From: Anthopleura xanthogrammica
Taxonomy: Eukaryota; Cnidaria; Anthozoa; Actiniaria; Actiniidae
NCBI GenBank assembly: GCA_964019055.1
Contig: OZ025207.1
Location: forward strand, 14,721,357 to 14,785,356
DNA: 64,000 nt
Reading direction: 5' to 3'
In this document: positions 1 to 9,944 of the stretch, one piece after another
How positions within the stretch are numbered: the stretch's first letter is position 1
Layout of the letters: the number at the start of each line of letters is the position of its first letter
The notes under the pieces: model-generated
What the model saw: only the letters and a program-made list of their open reading frames with translations
Told to the model about the DNA's origin: nothing
The model's database searches: none
Translations under genes and position numbers: made by a program

Positions 1-152
1 GAAGGGGGACTTGGGGAGGAAGGAGGCCCTGCAGACAAACCCCGCATTTTTGGGAAACGTCCCCACCCTTAATTAGCTTACAGGTTCATGCAAAAATTAG
101 GAGTTTGTCTGCAGGCCCTCCTTTCTTCTCTCCTCCCTCCAGTCCCCCTTCC
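1..152. repeat. Imperfect inverted repeat at window edge
   Basis: Positions 1-40 and about 103-152 are imperfect reverse complements: a purine-rich GAAGGGGGAC arm ending in CTGCAGACAAAC is answered by GTTTGTCTGCAG followed by a pyrimidine-rich arm ending in CCCCCTT. The loop is about 60 bp. It looks like a foldback transposon or the end of one; the left part may be cut off by the window edge. The purine/pyrimidine arms alone could arise by chance, but the shared CTGCAGACAAAC core argues for a real inverted duplication. Confidence 0.5.
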
Positions 153-232
153 CTCCCTAGGGCCTGCTACGCTACAACAGAAACAGATACGTCTCCAACT
201 AACAACACAAAATTAGATCTCATTTCCCACAT

Positions 233-630
233 AAAAACTAGTTTCTTTGTCGTTAACGTTTTCCACAATGGTTTCCACAATTTTAGCATGAATCGAAGAA
301 TTAGAGGGGCAAAAAGAATTATTTTATATCTGAAGTGAGTTTTGCAGCATGTTAGTGGCTTCCACGTCACTCAAACAGATAATTTATTCAAACCACATGA
401 ATTTTGAGCAAAGTTCATGGACTTCCAAACAAAAGCCTCAAAAACTGGTTTCTTTGTCGTTAGCGTATTTAAAAATGCTTTGAAAAATTAGTGATAGGTA
501 TTAGAAACACAATGTCAATCGAATTTTAGAATGAAATGAAGAATTTGAATTGTAAAAAGATGTATTTATCTGAAGTAAGTTTTGAAACATTTTAGTGGCT
601 TCCGTCACTCAAAGAGACAATTTATTCATG
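233..630. repeat. Two diverged direct repeats (about 160-190 bp each)
   Basis: Copy 1 spans about 233-391 and copy 2 about 440-630. Both start with AAAACT(A/G)GTTTCTTTGTCGTTA and end with GTCACTCAAA(C/G)AGA followed by AATTTATTCA. Between these ends both carry ATCTGAAGT(G/A)AGTTTTG and TTAGTGGCTTCC in the same order. The copies differ by several indels, so the duplication is old. No coding potential is apparent. Confidence 0.65.
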
Positions 631-755
631 CGTATTTTAATGAGTTTTGCCGCACATTTGCAGTATTTTTGTTAATCTGTTTTCAAATTAAGAAAACCTT
701 TATTTAAAATTCGGAATGTTTTCCGTTGTTCGTAAAAGAAATCCCCATTATTTTT

Positions 756-862
756 TTATTCCGGTTCGACATTTCAAGTGTTCTCTCGCCATTCCGGTTT
801 TTCCTGATCACGTGCTCCCACGATGCTCTTCGGTCTTCATATCAACAAGAACAACATGGCGG
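756..862 (+). promoter_or_regulatory. Promoter-like segment with ETS-type and E-box motifs
   Basis: Two ATTCCGGT motifs (758-765 and 791-798; reverse complement ACCGGAAT, an ETS/GABP-type site) lie upstream of a CACGTG E-box (809-814). A start-like AACATGGCGG follows at 856, and a consensus 5' splice donor CCCG|GTAAGT lies at 908/909. CpG is more frequent here than around it. Together this resembles the promoter and first exon of an animal gene on the plus strand. The assignment is inference from motif clustering; nothing here proves transcription. Confidence 0.35.
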
Positions 863-908
863 ATGAGTAACAGTGTGAAAATGTGGGCAAAATGTCGCTG
901 TAAACCCG
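863..908 (+). CDS. Candidate first coding exon (unidentified)
   Basis: An ATG at 863 opens 15 codons (MSNSVKMWAKCRCKP) that run directly into a strong donor (CCCG|GTAAGT, junction 908/909, leaving a phase-1 codon). A better-context ATG at 856 (AACATGGCGG) reaches a stop after four codons, so either 863 is used or the segment is a 5'UTR exon. The peptide has a CxC pair but no recognisable family. The next exon could not be fixed: a candidate at 2229-2362 does not continue this frame without a stop. Treat it as a possible exon of an unknown gene. Confidence 0.25.
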
Positions 909-949
909 GTAAGTCACTCTAAAACACACAATTATCTATAGCAACACTA

Positions 950-1360
950 TCGAAAATTCTTTATCTTACCTTCTATAGAGTTATTTAGAAGTATTCTAAA
1001 AGTTTCATAGAAAAAACAAGGATTTTGTCTGTCGTTGTGTTGGCCATGGCTGGCTTCATGTAACTTTGCACGTGCCAGATTAAAGTTTGCCTAACATCGT
1101 TCTAGACGTTCAAGCACTACTACGAAGCATGATATCGTTTATTATATCATATTCATATTTGTTTTAAGGTTTTTTCTACTTTATTTCTTATATTCTTTTA
1201 GCTTTTTTAAAGGAAAACGTGTTCTTCCAACTTACATCACAGCTAATTTGCATATCTAGATAAGCTCAAGGATATTTTTTTGCATAAAATATTGATTAAT
1301 ACATTATTATTATTTGTTTTAAGCTCTTTTCTGGTTTCTTCATTTTATATTTTGTAGTTG
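950..1360. other. AT-rich non-coding stretch with a weak direct repeat
   Basis: No gene is seen. A short motif beginning ATTTGTTTTAAG and ending in a T-rich TTTTAG/TTGTAG block occurs around 1159-1204 and again around 1310-1358, suggesting an old direct duplication about 155 bp apart. The rest is AT-rich sequence without features I recognise. Confidence 0.4.
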
Positions 1361-1365
1361 TTTTA

Positions 1366-1521
1366 TAATGGTAATTGAACTAAGTGGAGTGCAATTTGGT
1401 CTGATATCAAACGCGCGATAACAAAATCACACGACCGCGTAGCGGGAGTGTGATTTGTAATCGCAAGTTTGATATCAGACCAAAATTGCACGACACAAAG
1501 TTCAATTATCACTTTATTATA
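1366..1521. repeat. Long hairpin (palindromic element), GGTCTGATATCA type
   Basis: GTGCAATTTGGTCTGATATC at 1389-1408 (continuing to AAAC at 1412) is matched by its reverse complement at 1467-1491. The arms extend outward (GTAATTGAAC at 1371-1380 against GTTCAATTATCAC at 1500-1512) and inward (GCGATAACAAAATCACAC against GTGTGATTTGTAATCGC). The loop carries a CGCGT-rich motif. This hairpin class is, from memory, widespread in anthozoan genomes, and it is one basis for the taxonomic guess. No coding capacity: a non-autonomous foldback element. Confidence 0.75.
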
Positions 1522-1858
1522 TCCATTTTGAAATCATACTAGATAGACACTAAATTTGTGATAAATACAAAAGTATTTATTCACAAATAGCCAGTATTTT
1601 GTTTCTTTTTGTAACAAAAAATTCCAGTCAAACTTGAGAAAAGCTACATTTTATGTTCCTTATTTGCTGTAATCTGATTGGCTGATTACATACAATCCTG
1701 TAATCTGATTGGTTACCTTTTCTAGTGTTGCATTGTGATTGGCTGACAAAAAGATGCGATTCGGACTCAAAATAGTGCGATTCGTGCTTGAATCAATCTA
1801 CTGAGAGCCAATCAGATTACAGGATTTGCTAGTGATTTCAAAGTGGATATAATAAAAC
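1517..1858. mobile_element. MITE-like element with about 27-bp terminal inverted repeats
   Basis: The left end TATTATATCCATTTTGAAAT (through CATACTAG) is the near-perfect inverse of the right end CTAGTGATTTCAAAGTGGAT (through ATAATA). Inside, an 18-bp block (1695-1712, ATCCTGTAATCTGATTGG) recurs perfectly inverted at 1808-1825, and CTGATTGGCT-type CCAAT boxes recur at about 1673 and 1735. The element abuts the hairpin at 1366-1521 and may be one composite with it. There is no transposase ORF. Confidence 0.7.
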
Positions 1859-2228
1859 ATGAAAACGTCATGAAATGGACAATGACTTCTGGTCACCTCA
1901 TCTATTTTACTTCCATCCATTTTACATCCTTTGCTCTAGGCACAGATATTAGCAGAAATTTCGAAAGTTTCATCCCTTGTTACTACATTCTACACTAGGA
2001 ATGTAAGCAGCTGATAGTATATTCAGACATGGACTTCAACCAATCCAGAAACACAGCCGAGCTTGTGCCTTTACAAATTTTATTTTAATCACTGATTCTA
2101 CCAGTGACTGTGGGCTCCCTGTTGGGGCATTCTTCTGGACCCCCTAAACCCCAATTAAAATTTATTGGTGAAAATCTTATATTAATAAATAGTGTATCAT
2201 TTCTCCTTACATTTTTTTCTCTCTTCAG

Positions 2229-2362
2229 AGCAGCTAATACAGTAATAAACAAGTGGTGATGCCCACAGAAAAGTAATACCCAAAGAAAAATGACCACAGA
2301 GCCAGACATTATGGAAAGTGAAGCTGAAGAATTGATGGCAACTCTAAACCTATGAAAAATAA
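2229..2362 (+). other. Candidate spliced exon (unidentified)
   Basis: The segment is bounded by a pyrimidine-rich acceptor (TTTTTTTCTCTCTTCAG, ending at 2228) and a donor (AATAA|GTGAGTC, junction 2362/2363). It contains a 21-codon ORF from ATG 2290, MTTEPDIMESEAEELMATLN plus a final L and a TGA stop. That peptide has a natural acidic composition for a protein end, but I do not recognise it. Upstream in the same frame is a stop (TGG TGA). A second acceptor (CCCACAG) would exclude that stop. The exon may be 5'UTR, terminal coding or a chance arrangement. Confidence 0.25.
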
Positions 2363-2562
2363 GTGAGTCATTTATGACATTTCCATCTTATCACAGAAAA
2401 CTAGTAGTGGCAATGTGGAGAAAAAGAAACAACATGCTTTTGATTGTGGGCTGCATCAGACAAAAACATCTAGAAAAAGTTCTCAGTTGTATCAAACAGC
2501 TGGGAAAAGGTTACAGTGCCTTGAAATTTCCTTTTAGTAGGACATGGAATAATTTATAATTT

Positions 2563-3734
2563 TGCTGATCTCCCATCCAAATTCAAGTGCAGTGTTTGTC
2601 ACTAGCATTCAAAATATCTGAATTATTTAACATCAAGGTTTGAGTACTGGTGTTTTGTCTAATGCAGCTAAAATGTACAATGAATTTCCCAGTTCCCTTT
2701 ATTATTGTTTGATACCACTACCACCAGAGTCCTTTGCATAATTCCTTTAGTTATCCCAATATTGACTCCATTATCTGGTGACTCCCAAATGAGTTAAAAC
2801 ATTTGAATACGAAAAAGAATTTAAAGAGTATGCTGGTAGTAATGGTATCAAGATGTAAAGAGGGAGATGTAAATAGGGAAACAGAGAGATAACTTGAACA
2901 GGAGTGCAAAGCATTTGCAATAAGCCATTTTACGGTTTCTTCTGCCATCTTGAATCAGGGCAAACCCAGCAAAATATATAGAAATCTGGATCATATTGAA
3001 TTTTTTGAACTCTAACTCTGATTAATTTTCAGATTTTCAATATTTCATTTTCACATTGGTTTTATTTTCAGTCCAACAGCTGCTGTACATGCTGGCTGAT
3101 TATTGAATTCAAAATTTTAAAATTTCATTGAAATTTTCATTGAATTTCTTTGCTAAATGCTCCTCACAGTTGTTGAAAAAATTCATGTTTTCTTTGAAAA
3201 AAATGTTTGGGATAACTAAGTTTGTTGGAGCTTTTGAATATTTTTGAAATGTTGAATGTTTTGGAGATTAAAATTGAAATTGTCACTGTGTCATAAAAGG
3301 TAAGTCCAGACAAGGATGATGACAAGAACTTAATGTTCAAAATAAGGTTAAAAATCCAGTTTCGTATCAGGGTACTTGCTTTTTTCATGGCCATATTTCT
3401 GAATCTTGCCAAACATTTTCAGATTTTCTATTTTTTTAATTGATGTAAAAGCTTTGAGACAATGATAAAGTTGAAGTCAACATGCGAGTTGAGTTGTGTG
3501 CATAGAATATATAATGTAGCGGTAGTGTGTGTGAGTGACAGTGGGCCAAATTGGAAACCAGTATTAAGTTACTGAATTTGTTTCCCACTATAAAAAAGTG
3601 ATTTAAAAATTATTTTATTTATTTATTTAAAAAAAAGGTGGCATGATGCACTTAGCTTTTATTATAAGGATACATCATAACATTCTAGTGTCTTTTCAAT
3701 TTTCTTATACACTGCAAAGTTTTCAAATATACTA
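2563..3734. other. AT-rich intergenic stretch, nothing recognised
   Basis: Only low-complexity AT-rich sequence is visible, including a TTTATTTATTTATTT run near 3,612 and short GT-rich sequence near 3,525. No ORF, RNA gene or clear repeat could be supported. Confidence 0.5.
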
Positions 3735-4265
3735 GTTTAGTTAATTTTGGTAGTTTTATACTTAGTAAGATTACCCTTAAGGAAATTGGACCATAAGGAT
3801 GCTTGCTGAGTGTTTTCATTAAGTTTGACATTAACTTCATTAATATCGTCACCTATTTCATAGAGCTAATGATCATCAGCATACATATGTATATTACTAT
3901 CTAAATCAAATGTCAAGTCATTTTGGAAGATATTCCAGAGAAGCAGGCCAAATGCAGATCCCTGGGGAAAGCCACGGTTGTCCTTCATCCAGGAACTTGT
4001 AGTTGAGTTAAGCTTGACACAATTAAGACGATTACTAAAGTAAGATTGAAGTAGCTGCAAGCTGTTTTCCTTAAGTCCGTATGCTTTCAATTTAACCAGC
4101 AAAAGAGGATGGTGAAGGGAATTAAATGTTTTGCTCATATCAGTACACAACAATCCAATTGCCAGTTACGTAAGCTTTATAAGGGCAGTTTCACAGCTAT
4201 TGTGTTTTCTATAAGCGGTGAGATTTTCATCTAGTACCTATTTATTAAGAAGATTTGTTTGAAAG
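3735..4265 (-). pseudogene. LINE (Jockey/CR1-like) reverse transcriptase fragment
   Basis: On the minus strand the sequence encodes a run of non-LTR reverse transcriptase motifs in order. LDENLTAYRKHNSCETALI is read from about 4,237 down, then TDMSKTFNSLHHPLL (motif A region, about 4,148-4,105), KLKAYGLKENSLQLL and FSNRLNCVKLN. GFPQGSAFGLLLWN (motif B, about 3,975-3,940), MYADDH (catalytic YADD, about 3,885-3,868) and a continuation ending LKGNLTKYKT near 3,740 follow. In-frame stops occur after KLT (TAA) and directly after YADDH (TAG), and the segment between KLT and LLCTDMSK is shortened compared with the family. Only the palm part remains; endonuclease, N-terminal RT and 3' end are missing. 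It is dead and old. Confidence 0.88.
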
Positions 4266-4269
4266 AGTA

Positions 4270-5335
4270 AGAATCACTTTTTATTAAGAACTTTGCACTT
4301 GTATATACTTATTCATTTGATCTTCTGCTTTTCAGAAAATTCTTAACAATGGTGGAGAACAACATTCAAAGGTACTTGGGGAGCACTAAGCAATTAAAAT
4401 TGAGCAGATTTCATATGAGTAAAAAATAATGGCACATACATTATCACTATCATAGCAGTGCTAACTGTGAGGTTTACAATTAGTACAGAATTTATATGTT
4501 CTTACCCACATAAACACAAAAACTGAAAATGGATTTGAAATTTGTTGGATGCATCCAAAGACTCTCTCTATGTGTACTTGGGTGTATGAAAACTTTGAAC
4601 ATTTTGGCTCAACAGCAAAGTAATAGGACATCCAGAAACCTTGCTTGTAAAAATGCAAGTGTATTCCATGAATACTCATGCACAGCTCTTACTATCATGG
4701 GATGGTCCAGCACCATATTTTTCACTGCCATATGAAATTTGCTATTACCAACAATGATAATAGTTTCCTATTGGTAGTAATTGTGGTACAAGTTTTGACA
4801 ATTGTATTTATGGTACTATCACTAAGAATGCATCACAGGTCAGCACCATGCAAAAATGGTTTACATAACAGTATTCATTCATAAGGGTCTTTTAGGAATA
4901 TTCGAATAGTAAATTATCCCATTGTAAACCTTCTTTGTTGTCAGTGCATAGAGGCTTTGCACCATCATGTGATATCAGGCATGACAGGAGGCAAGAACAA
5001 TTGAATCTGGTCTAATCTGATTTACACGAGAAAGAATTCAGTTTTCCAGGGGAAATGACTCTATTGTTGTGCCTTCTGTTATGGCTGCCATCAGCCCCAA
5101 GTTGCGATACAGCTATGGGAGGTTGCAAAAAAAAATGTCTTAACAGGGACTGCTCACTGTTGATGATGCAACATGCTTTCATTGGAAATGGGAGTGTAAA
5201 AGTTTAGACTAAGACTTCAGAGTTATCTGCGCCAAGCTAACATTCCATCAATACCCTATCAACACACTACTGACACACTAAACCAGTCTACCAACAGTCT
5301 ACAGCCCACTTGTAACAACTCCCTACCTGTTGCAA
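4270..5335. other. Intergenic stretch, possible old LTR
   Basis: No gene is seen. From about 5,079 (TGTTATGGCT) to 5,420 (TTTGTAACA) the ends are short inverted TGTTA/TAACA, and an AATAAA lies at about 5,334. That is compatible with a decayed solo LTR. No target-site duplication was found and the adjacent repeat family (5,339-5,623) crosses the proposed right end, so this reading is weak. Confidence 0.25.
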
Positions 5336-5338
5336 TAA

Positions 5339-5623
5339 ACAGCTTTTATTCTGCAACTTGACACCTGTCTCACTCAGCACAGCACTCTTTACCTACACTG
5401 ACATTTTATGTTTGTAACATTGCCTGCTGTGAATTTGGAGTCTTAGTCTTAACTTTTAATTCATCTATGGTTGGTATTGCACATAGTGATTGCTCACATT
5501 ATGGTCAGCTCTCATATACTAAAACTTGTCTACAGTGAAATACTTACCTCAGGTGTACTTCTAGATCAATCAATACAGGATACAGGTAAATGATAATGGG
5601 GTAGAAGGTGTGATAGCAAATAT
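5339..5623 (+). repeat. Dispersed repeat copy A (inverted partner at 11,072-11,348)
   Basis: From AACAGCTTTTATTCTGCAAC to GTGATAGCAAAT the sequence matches, in reverse complement, 11,072-11,348 over about 285 bp with moderate divergence. Shared blocks include TTGACACCTGTCTCACTCA, TTGTAACATTGCCTG, CACATTATGGTCAGCTCTCA and AGGATACAGGTAAATGATAA. The copies face each other 5.4 kb apart. The family is unknown; an LTR or MITE fragment is possible. Confidence 0.85.
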
Positions 5624-5763
5624 GTATTGTTTCTTGCTTACTTTCTTTCATACAGCCTTCAAAATTATTTTTGGAAAACAGATTTTTAATTCCTTTAAAA
5701 AGTAATTTCAAGAACTTTAATTTGCTTAGCAGTTTTCAAATTTGTTCTCTCTTAAGTTTGGCA

Positions 5764-5856
5764 TATCAATCTATTTTAGAATGAGATAGGATTTAAACAT
5801 GGAAGTAAAATATTCCATGTTTAAATCCTATCTCATTCTAAAATAGAATATTGATA
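5764..5856. repeat. Near-perfect hairpin, about 40-bp arms
   Basis: The arm from TATCAATCTATTTTAGAATG (5,764) to ACATGGA (5,803) is almost exactly the reverse complement of 5,814-5,856, with a 10-bp loop (AGTAAAATAT). Arm identity is much higher than in the other foldbacks here, so it is recent or conserved. It could be a foldback element or the precursor of a small hairpin RNA. Confidence 0.8.
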
Positions 5857-5859
5857 AGG

Positions 5860-6480
5860 ATGTCCTGCAATATATGACACATACATCTATTGATTAAGAT
5901 AACATCCTTCATATATATCATACACCATGGATAACTCTGATAAAATAATAATTCGTTATTTATCTAAAAAAATAGATTTTTCATAAGAGTTCATAAACCT
6001 TTTAAAAATAATGTGTGGATTTGTATTATGTACAATTAAAAACTTTTTAAACACCCTTAAGGCAGAATACAGAAAAATGAATTAATAGTATAGCATTTGG
6101 GATAAAAGTTGGATTCTATCCACTTTGCAGCTTCCATGTAACTTCCATGTGCTTGTAATGCAGCAAAAGATCTTCCATTTTTCCTCTCTTTCAACTGAAG
6201 TTGAACTTTGAACTTTGCTTCATGGTGTCAATTGGCTGTAGGCATGCCCCCTGTTCTCTTTAGTTAACTGATCAGGAGTTGCATTATATACTATAAGAAA
6301 GAGTAGTATGCCCACTTCATGCTTGAAGGCATCTGCTTGCATGGCATGAATTATCGTGTGTTCTGTACACTCAAGGTTGCTGACTTCTAGCTTTCTTGGC
6401 TGATTCTTGTGAACATGATCCTGGAGGCATTTAATATAAAGCAAGCTTTGTATGGAACCAATTTGAAAAGCACTGCACTC
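5860..6480. other. Intergenic stretch, nothing recognised
   Basis: AT-rich sequence follows the hairpin. The minus strand is open from about 6,480 down to 6,220 behind the BEL/Pao remnant, but that frame shows no pol-like motif and may simply be a chance open frame. Confidence 0.4.
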
Positions 6481-6489
6481 TCTTCTTAG

Positions 6490-7135
6490 CATACAGATGC
6501 AATAAGCTTGAGTTGCAGGAGTGTGGCTGGTTTCCATGGAGTCACTCTTGATTTTCCCTGATGAAGGAGCAGTAAACACTCTGATGCTAGTCTTCCAGTC
6601 CCAAGTAGCTACACTGGCCATAGACCTGTACGCTTGTGTTCGAGAAATGATAAAGCTCTGCTCCCCGTGGCCAAAATCCTTAGGCTTGAGCACCTTGGAA
6701 TAGGAACACATTCTAGATGCATAAGCTCGATTCTCCACCTTTCCCACTTGGCCTTGATATCGTCAGGTATCGGATCATCCCAGTCTGGTCAAGGCTTGGC
6801 CACACACTTCCAGTAGAATTGACTTTCCCGGCAACGAGAGGAGCGATGAATCCAATAAGGTTGAATGTGGAGTTCACAGTTGACAGAATTCCTCGTCAAG
6901 TGCACAACATGTCCCGCAGAACGATTCAGAACTGGAAACATTCGGATTCAATGCACCATTGGACCCCTAGAGTGTGCTCTAAGGGAATCAAATCAAGATC
7001 CAAATCCATTTCTTTCACACTGTCTGCCCTCCGGGATGCTTCTAATGACTTTCTTACTATTACATTGCCTCTTGGACCATGGGGACAGACTTACGACTGT
7101 GTCACTCCAATTCTGGAGAATCAGATGAAGTGACT
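6490..7135 (-). pseudogene. BEL/Pao retrotransposon pol fragment (RT to RNase H junction)
   Basis: Read on the minus strand, several frames together give the typical BEL/Pao order. It starts with KKVIRSIPEG (about 7,050), DSVKEMDLDLDLIPLEHTLG then VQWCIESE (about 7,020-6,940) and RGILSTVNSTFNLIGFIAPL (about 6,897-6,836). It continues with DWDDPIPDDIKAKWERW (about 6,787-6,737), RCSSLRILATG and GKSRVTPWKPATLLQLKLIA (about 6,555-6,500), the last matching the family's GKSRV.PLK....P.LEL.AA block. Stops inside FQF*I and CT*RG and at least two frameshifts show that it is inactive. The 175-codon open frame at 6,220-6,747 on the same strand is mostly an out-of-frame shadow of this remnant. The protease, catalytic RT core, integrase and LTRs were not found nearby. 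Confidence 0.8.
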
Positions 7136-7155
7136 GTCAAATCAATATTAAAAGA

Positions 7156-7385
7156 TCAGTGAAGACCATTTTTATTCCCACTTGTATGGATTTTTCAAGA
7201 GAAGGAAGAGCAGCTGAGAACACCACTGTTGTATATCCTGATAATCTAACTGGCAAATCTACATCAAGAGATTAGTGAGGGCCATATCTATTCCCACTAT
7301 TTGTATGGTATTTCCAGAAACAGGAAGAGCAATTGGAAACACTGCTGCTGAAAATTCATATATAGTAACTAGCAAAACCATTTTC
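7156..7385. repeat. Diverged tandem pair (about 115 bp)
   Basis: Around 7,156 and 7,270 the same order of words recurs: GAT(C/T)AGTGA, ATTCCCACT, TTGTATGG, GGAAGAGCA and ACAC(C/T)(A/G)CTG. It is an old duplication directly behind the BEL/Pao remnant. No function is suggested. Confidence 0.5.
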
Positions 7386-7784
7386 AAAGACCAACATTTC
7401 TATTTACTAACTCTAGAACACATGAAACATGCCTTACTTCATGCCACCAGTTACAAGAATCATTTTCTGTAGCCAGCATCTAAGAAGCTGGGGAGCAATG
7501 TCAACCATGTCTGTCAGTAGCATTATGTTTAACACATGTACATTTCAGCTTGAGGGGCTACCAGGTTTCACTAGCATGTTGGCCAACTTATTTTCTTTGG
7601 ACATTTGTTGTCCCACTTGCCTAATATTTGCAGCTGATCGTGCAATATAATAGTGAAAAAAAGTGGAAAATACCATGGTCTTATGTAGTTTGATGAAAAA
7701 GATAAAACAATTAATGAAATAACACAAGATTTGATGATGGTATAAATAATGATATTATATGTAGTGTTTAGAAAACAAGTAGGA

Positions 7785-8137
7785 GTGTTTTATCAGGTAT
7801 AAAAGCACAAGGTGTATCCGGGTGGTGTTAAACCTGATAAAACATGACCTGTGAGTTTCTTGAACTCCTTAAAAAACTCATGAATAATTTATACACCTTT
7901 GGTTGAACTAGAGTGACCATACACATCACAAACATAGACTTTTATCCTTGGATAGAGTTTTAAAGTCTGTGTCATGTGCAATCAGTTCAAATGAGACTCC
8001 TACATGTTTTATCTCTAATAAAGTTTTTATACAAAGGACATAATACTAATGAAGAGGACTTTATCAGGTAAAAAGGTCTATGAACGTGATGTGTATGGGC
8101 CTTACAATTGGACCAAAGGCTTATGAATTATTCATGA
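7785..8137. mobile_element. Foldback element with about 52-bp inverted arms
   Basis: The left arm 7,878-7,929 (TCATGAATAATTTATACACC ... ACACATCAC) is the imperfect inverse of 8,086-8,137 (GTGATGTGTATGGG ... ATTATTCATGA). Outside and inside the arms, TTTTATCAGGT-type motifs recur (7,788, 7,832 inverted, 8,061). No ORF is present. It is a MITE-like structure, next to another one at 8,148-8,412. Confidence 0.6.
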
Positions 8138-8147
8138 GATTTTTAAA

Positions 8148-8412
8148 GTGCGGACACTTGAACTGTGAACACTTCAAGGTTTTTTGGACAGGATCAAACA
8201 TTATTTAGGCATCATCCAATCACAACAAACGCATTATAATTTAAGTTCACATGAGAAAATTAGAAATATACTAAAAGTTTCTGTTGTTTGTTGTGATTGG
8301 ATGGCACCTAAAAAATATTTGATTCCTTTGTTCTTAAGGATAGCACTGATTGGATAGTTATAAAAAAATGTCAAAAAAACCCTCAAAGTGTTCAAGGTTC
8401 AAGTGTATGCAC
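8148..8412. mobile_element. MITE-like element with about 43-bp terminal inverted repeats
   Basis: The left end GTGCGGACACTTGAACTGTG ... TTTTTTGGACA (8,148-8,190) is answered by TGTCAAAAAAACCC ... AAGTGTATGCAC (8,369-8,412). A second internal inverted pair, ATCCAATCACAACAAAC near 8,216 against GTTTGTTGTGATTGGAT near 8,286, makes a nested stem. Size (265 bp), the nested TIRs and the lack of an ORF fit a non-autonomous DNA transposon. Confidence 0.75.
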
Positions 8413-8759
8413 TGTCACTCTTGTTACTGTAAAATCCTTATATTTTATGACTTTTGAATGCAATTAATGTTTAAATTTTGAATGCAGTTTTAAATGTTTA
8501 TCTGTTAAATAAACAATTTCCCACAACATATCTCCAGATGACCATACTAGTGTACTCAAACTGAAACTTTAAAGCAAAAGATTTGTATAAATAACTGAAA
8601 GGAGACGTGCAATATAAAATAAATTCAAGTATGATGGTGTTGATGCAAATTGCATTTGAAAAGTCTTGATAAAAGACACAGAAATGTTATATAAAGCCAT
8701 CATGTTGTGGAGTACCTCATTGAAATGTAGTGCAACCCACTTAACACGTATGTTACAAG

Positions 8760-9120
8760 CTACAGAACAAGACACAAATGTGTCAAGTGTATTAGCATCC
8801 TCCAGATATGATGGACATGATGCAACTGACTTTTGAACATTGTACAAGATACAAAATAAGACAGGAATGTGTCAAGTATGTCTTCAAAGAAGGCACGTTT
8901 GTGATTCCTTGCCTGCAGCCATTCTCAGCTTTCAATACTTGGTTCAATAAGGTGGAATAGCAATAGTTTTTGGCACAACAAGACAGGAATAAACAAACAT
9001 TAAAACATTTAAGGAAACCATCAAGACAAGATGGTGAAACTCGAGAAGAAATTAACACTGAACCCGTCATTGTAAAGCAGTGCAAAACAAGACAAGTGTG
9101 AAAGTATGACTTGTATCAAA
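8760..9120. repeat. Degenerate short-motif repeats
   Basis: Variants of AAGACA(C/G)(A/G)AATGTGTCAAGT recur at about 8,770, 8,858, 8,980 (truncated) and 9,092, spaced roughly 90-120 bp. They look like the worn remains of a tandem repeat. Nothing coding is evident. Confidence 0.35.
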
Positions 9121-9345
9121 GATCAGCGCTCAAACTTGATGACACCGAAAAGCAGTGCTAGTAACAACCTTTGGTTTTTAGGGATCAACACAAGCTAGGG
9201 TAACCAACCCCTGGGGCGTGCTCTATTAACTATTTGAAGGGATGCTACTGGCACTGACAGCATGATTTGTTGGATTTTACATTGAATACAACTTGGATAA
9301 AACGTTTATTACTACCACTTTGGTTGGCAAGTTATGGATTTCCTA

Positions 9346-9515
9346 GATAATCTGAAATGGAAGATGATGAAAGATATGGTTACCTTTTATTCAACCAGAA
9401 AGATCTAAAGATTGCCAAAGATGACCAAAACAATAGTACCATTTTGATGGATGTCAGTGATTTGCTAGGAAATTCTTGTTTTTTTCCCTGCACTTGGGAT
9501 ATTGGACCTGATGTT
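9346..9515 (+). other. Candidate exon (unidentified, weak)
   Basis: ATG 9,357 opens a 65-codon frame beginning MEDDERYGYLLFNQKDLKIA and containing MDVSDLLGNSCFFPCTWDIG. Its composition is like a real globular protein rather than AT-rich noise. A possible acceptor (TTTCCTAG, ending 9,345) and donor (GTTAAG|GTATAT, junction 9,515/9,516) bracket it. The splice sites are mediocre and I recognise no family. The unspliced frame ends at 9,554. Confidence 0.25.
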
Positions 9516-9944
9516 AAGGTATATAAACACTGTGTAATTGTCAGCACCCCATGAGAGCCAAGACTTGGACAGAGAAAATTAACACAAGGTTATGATGAAG
9601 TGTTAATAAGCTCTTTGCTTGAGGTGTGTAAGCCATAGTAAAAGCTATTTAGATACAATTTTTGTTTTCCAATAACCTTTAAGAAAGCGAATGAGAAAAA
9701 CAAAACCATAAATAATGGCAGTATTTAACACTTAGTACACTTCAGTATGGTCATTCTAACATCTTGTTAACTCTCTTATCATCTAAAAACATTTGTGTCC
9801 ATATGTTATTTTATGTGTGGCTCAAGTCTCTAAACTTGATTACTTTAGTAGCAACTAATGGGTCACATGGAATGGCTGAAAATATATTTTCAGAAGTAGA
9901 ACATAGAGCTTGAAGACAGATGGTACTGGTATGCTTCCATTACG

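Noticed and set aside
5079..5420. Solo LTR with TGTTA/TAACA ends
   Set aside because: No target-site duplication, and the dispersed repeat at 5,339-5,623 runs through the proposed right end in both of its copies. Kept only as a weak remark in the stretch description.
6220..6747. 175-codon minus-strand ORF, the longest outside the satellite
   Set aside because: Its upper part overlaps the BEL/Pao remnant mostly in another frame than the recognisable pol motifs. The lower part shows no recognisable domain.
6717..7133. 138-codon plus-strand ORF
   Set aside because: It is antisense to the BEL/Pao pol remnant, which explains its lower AT content and open frame.
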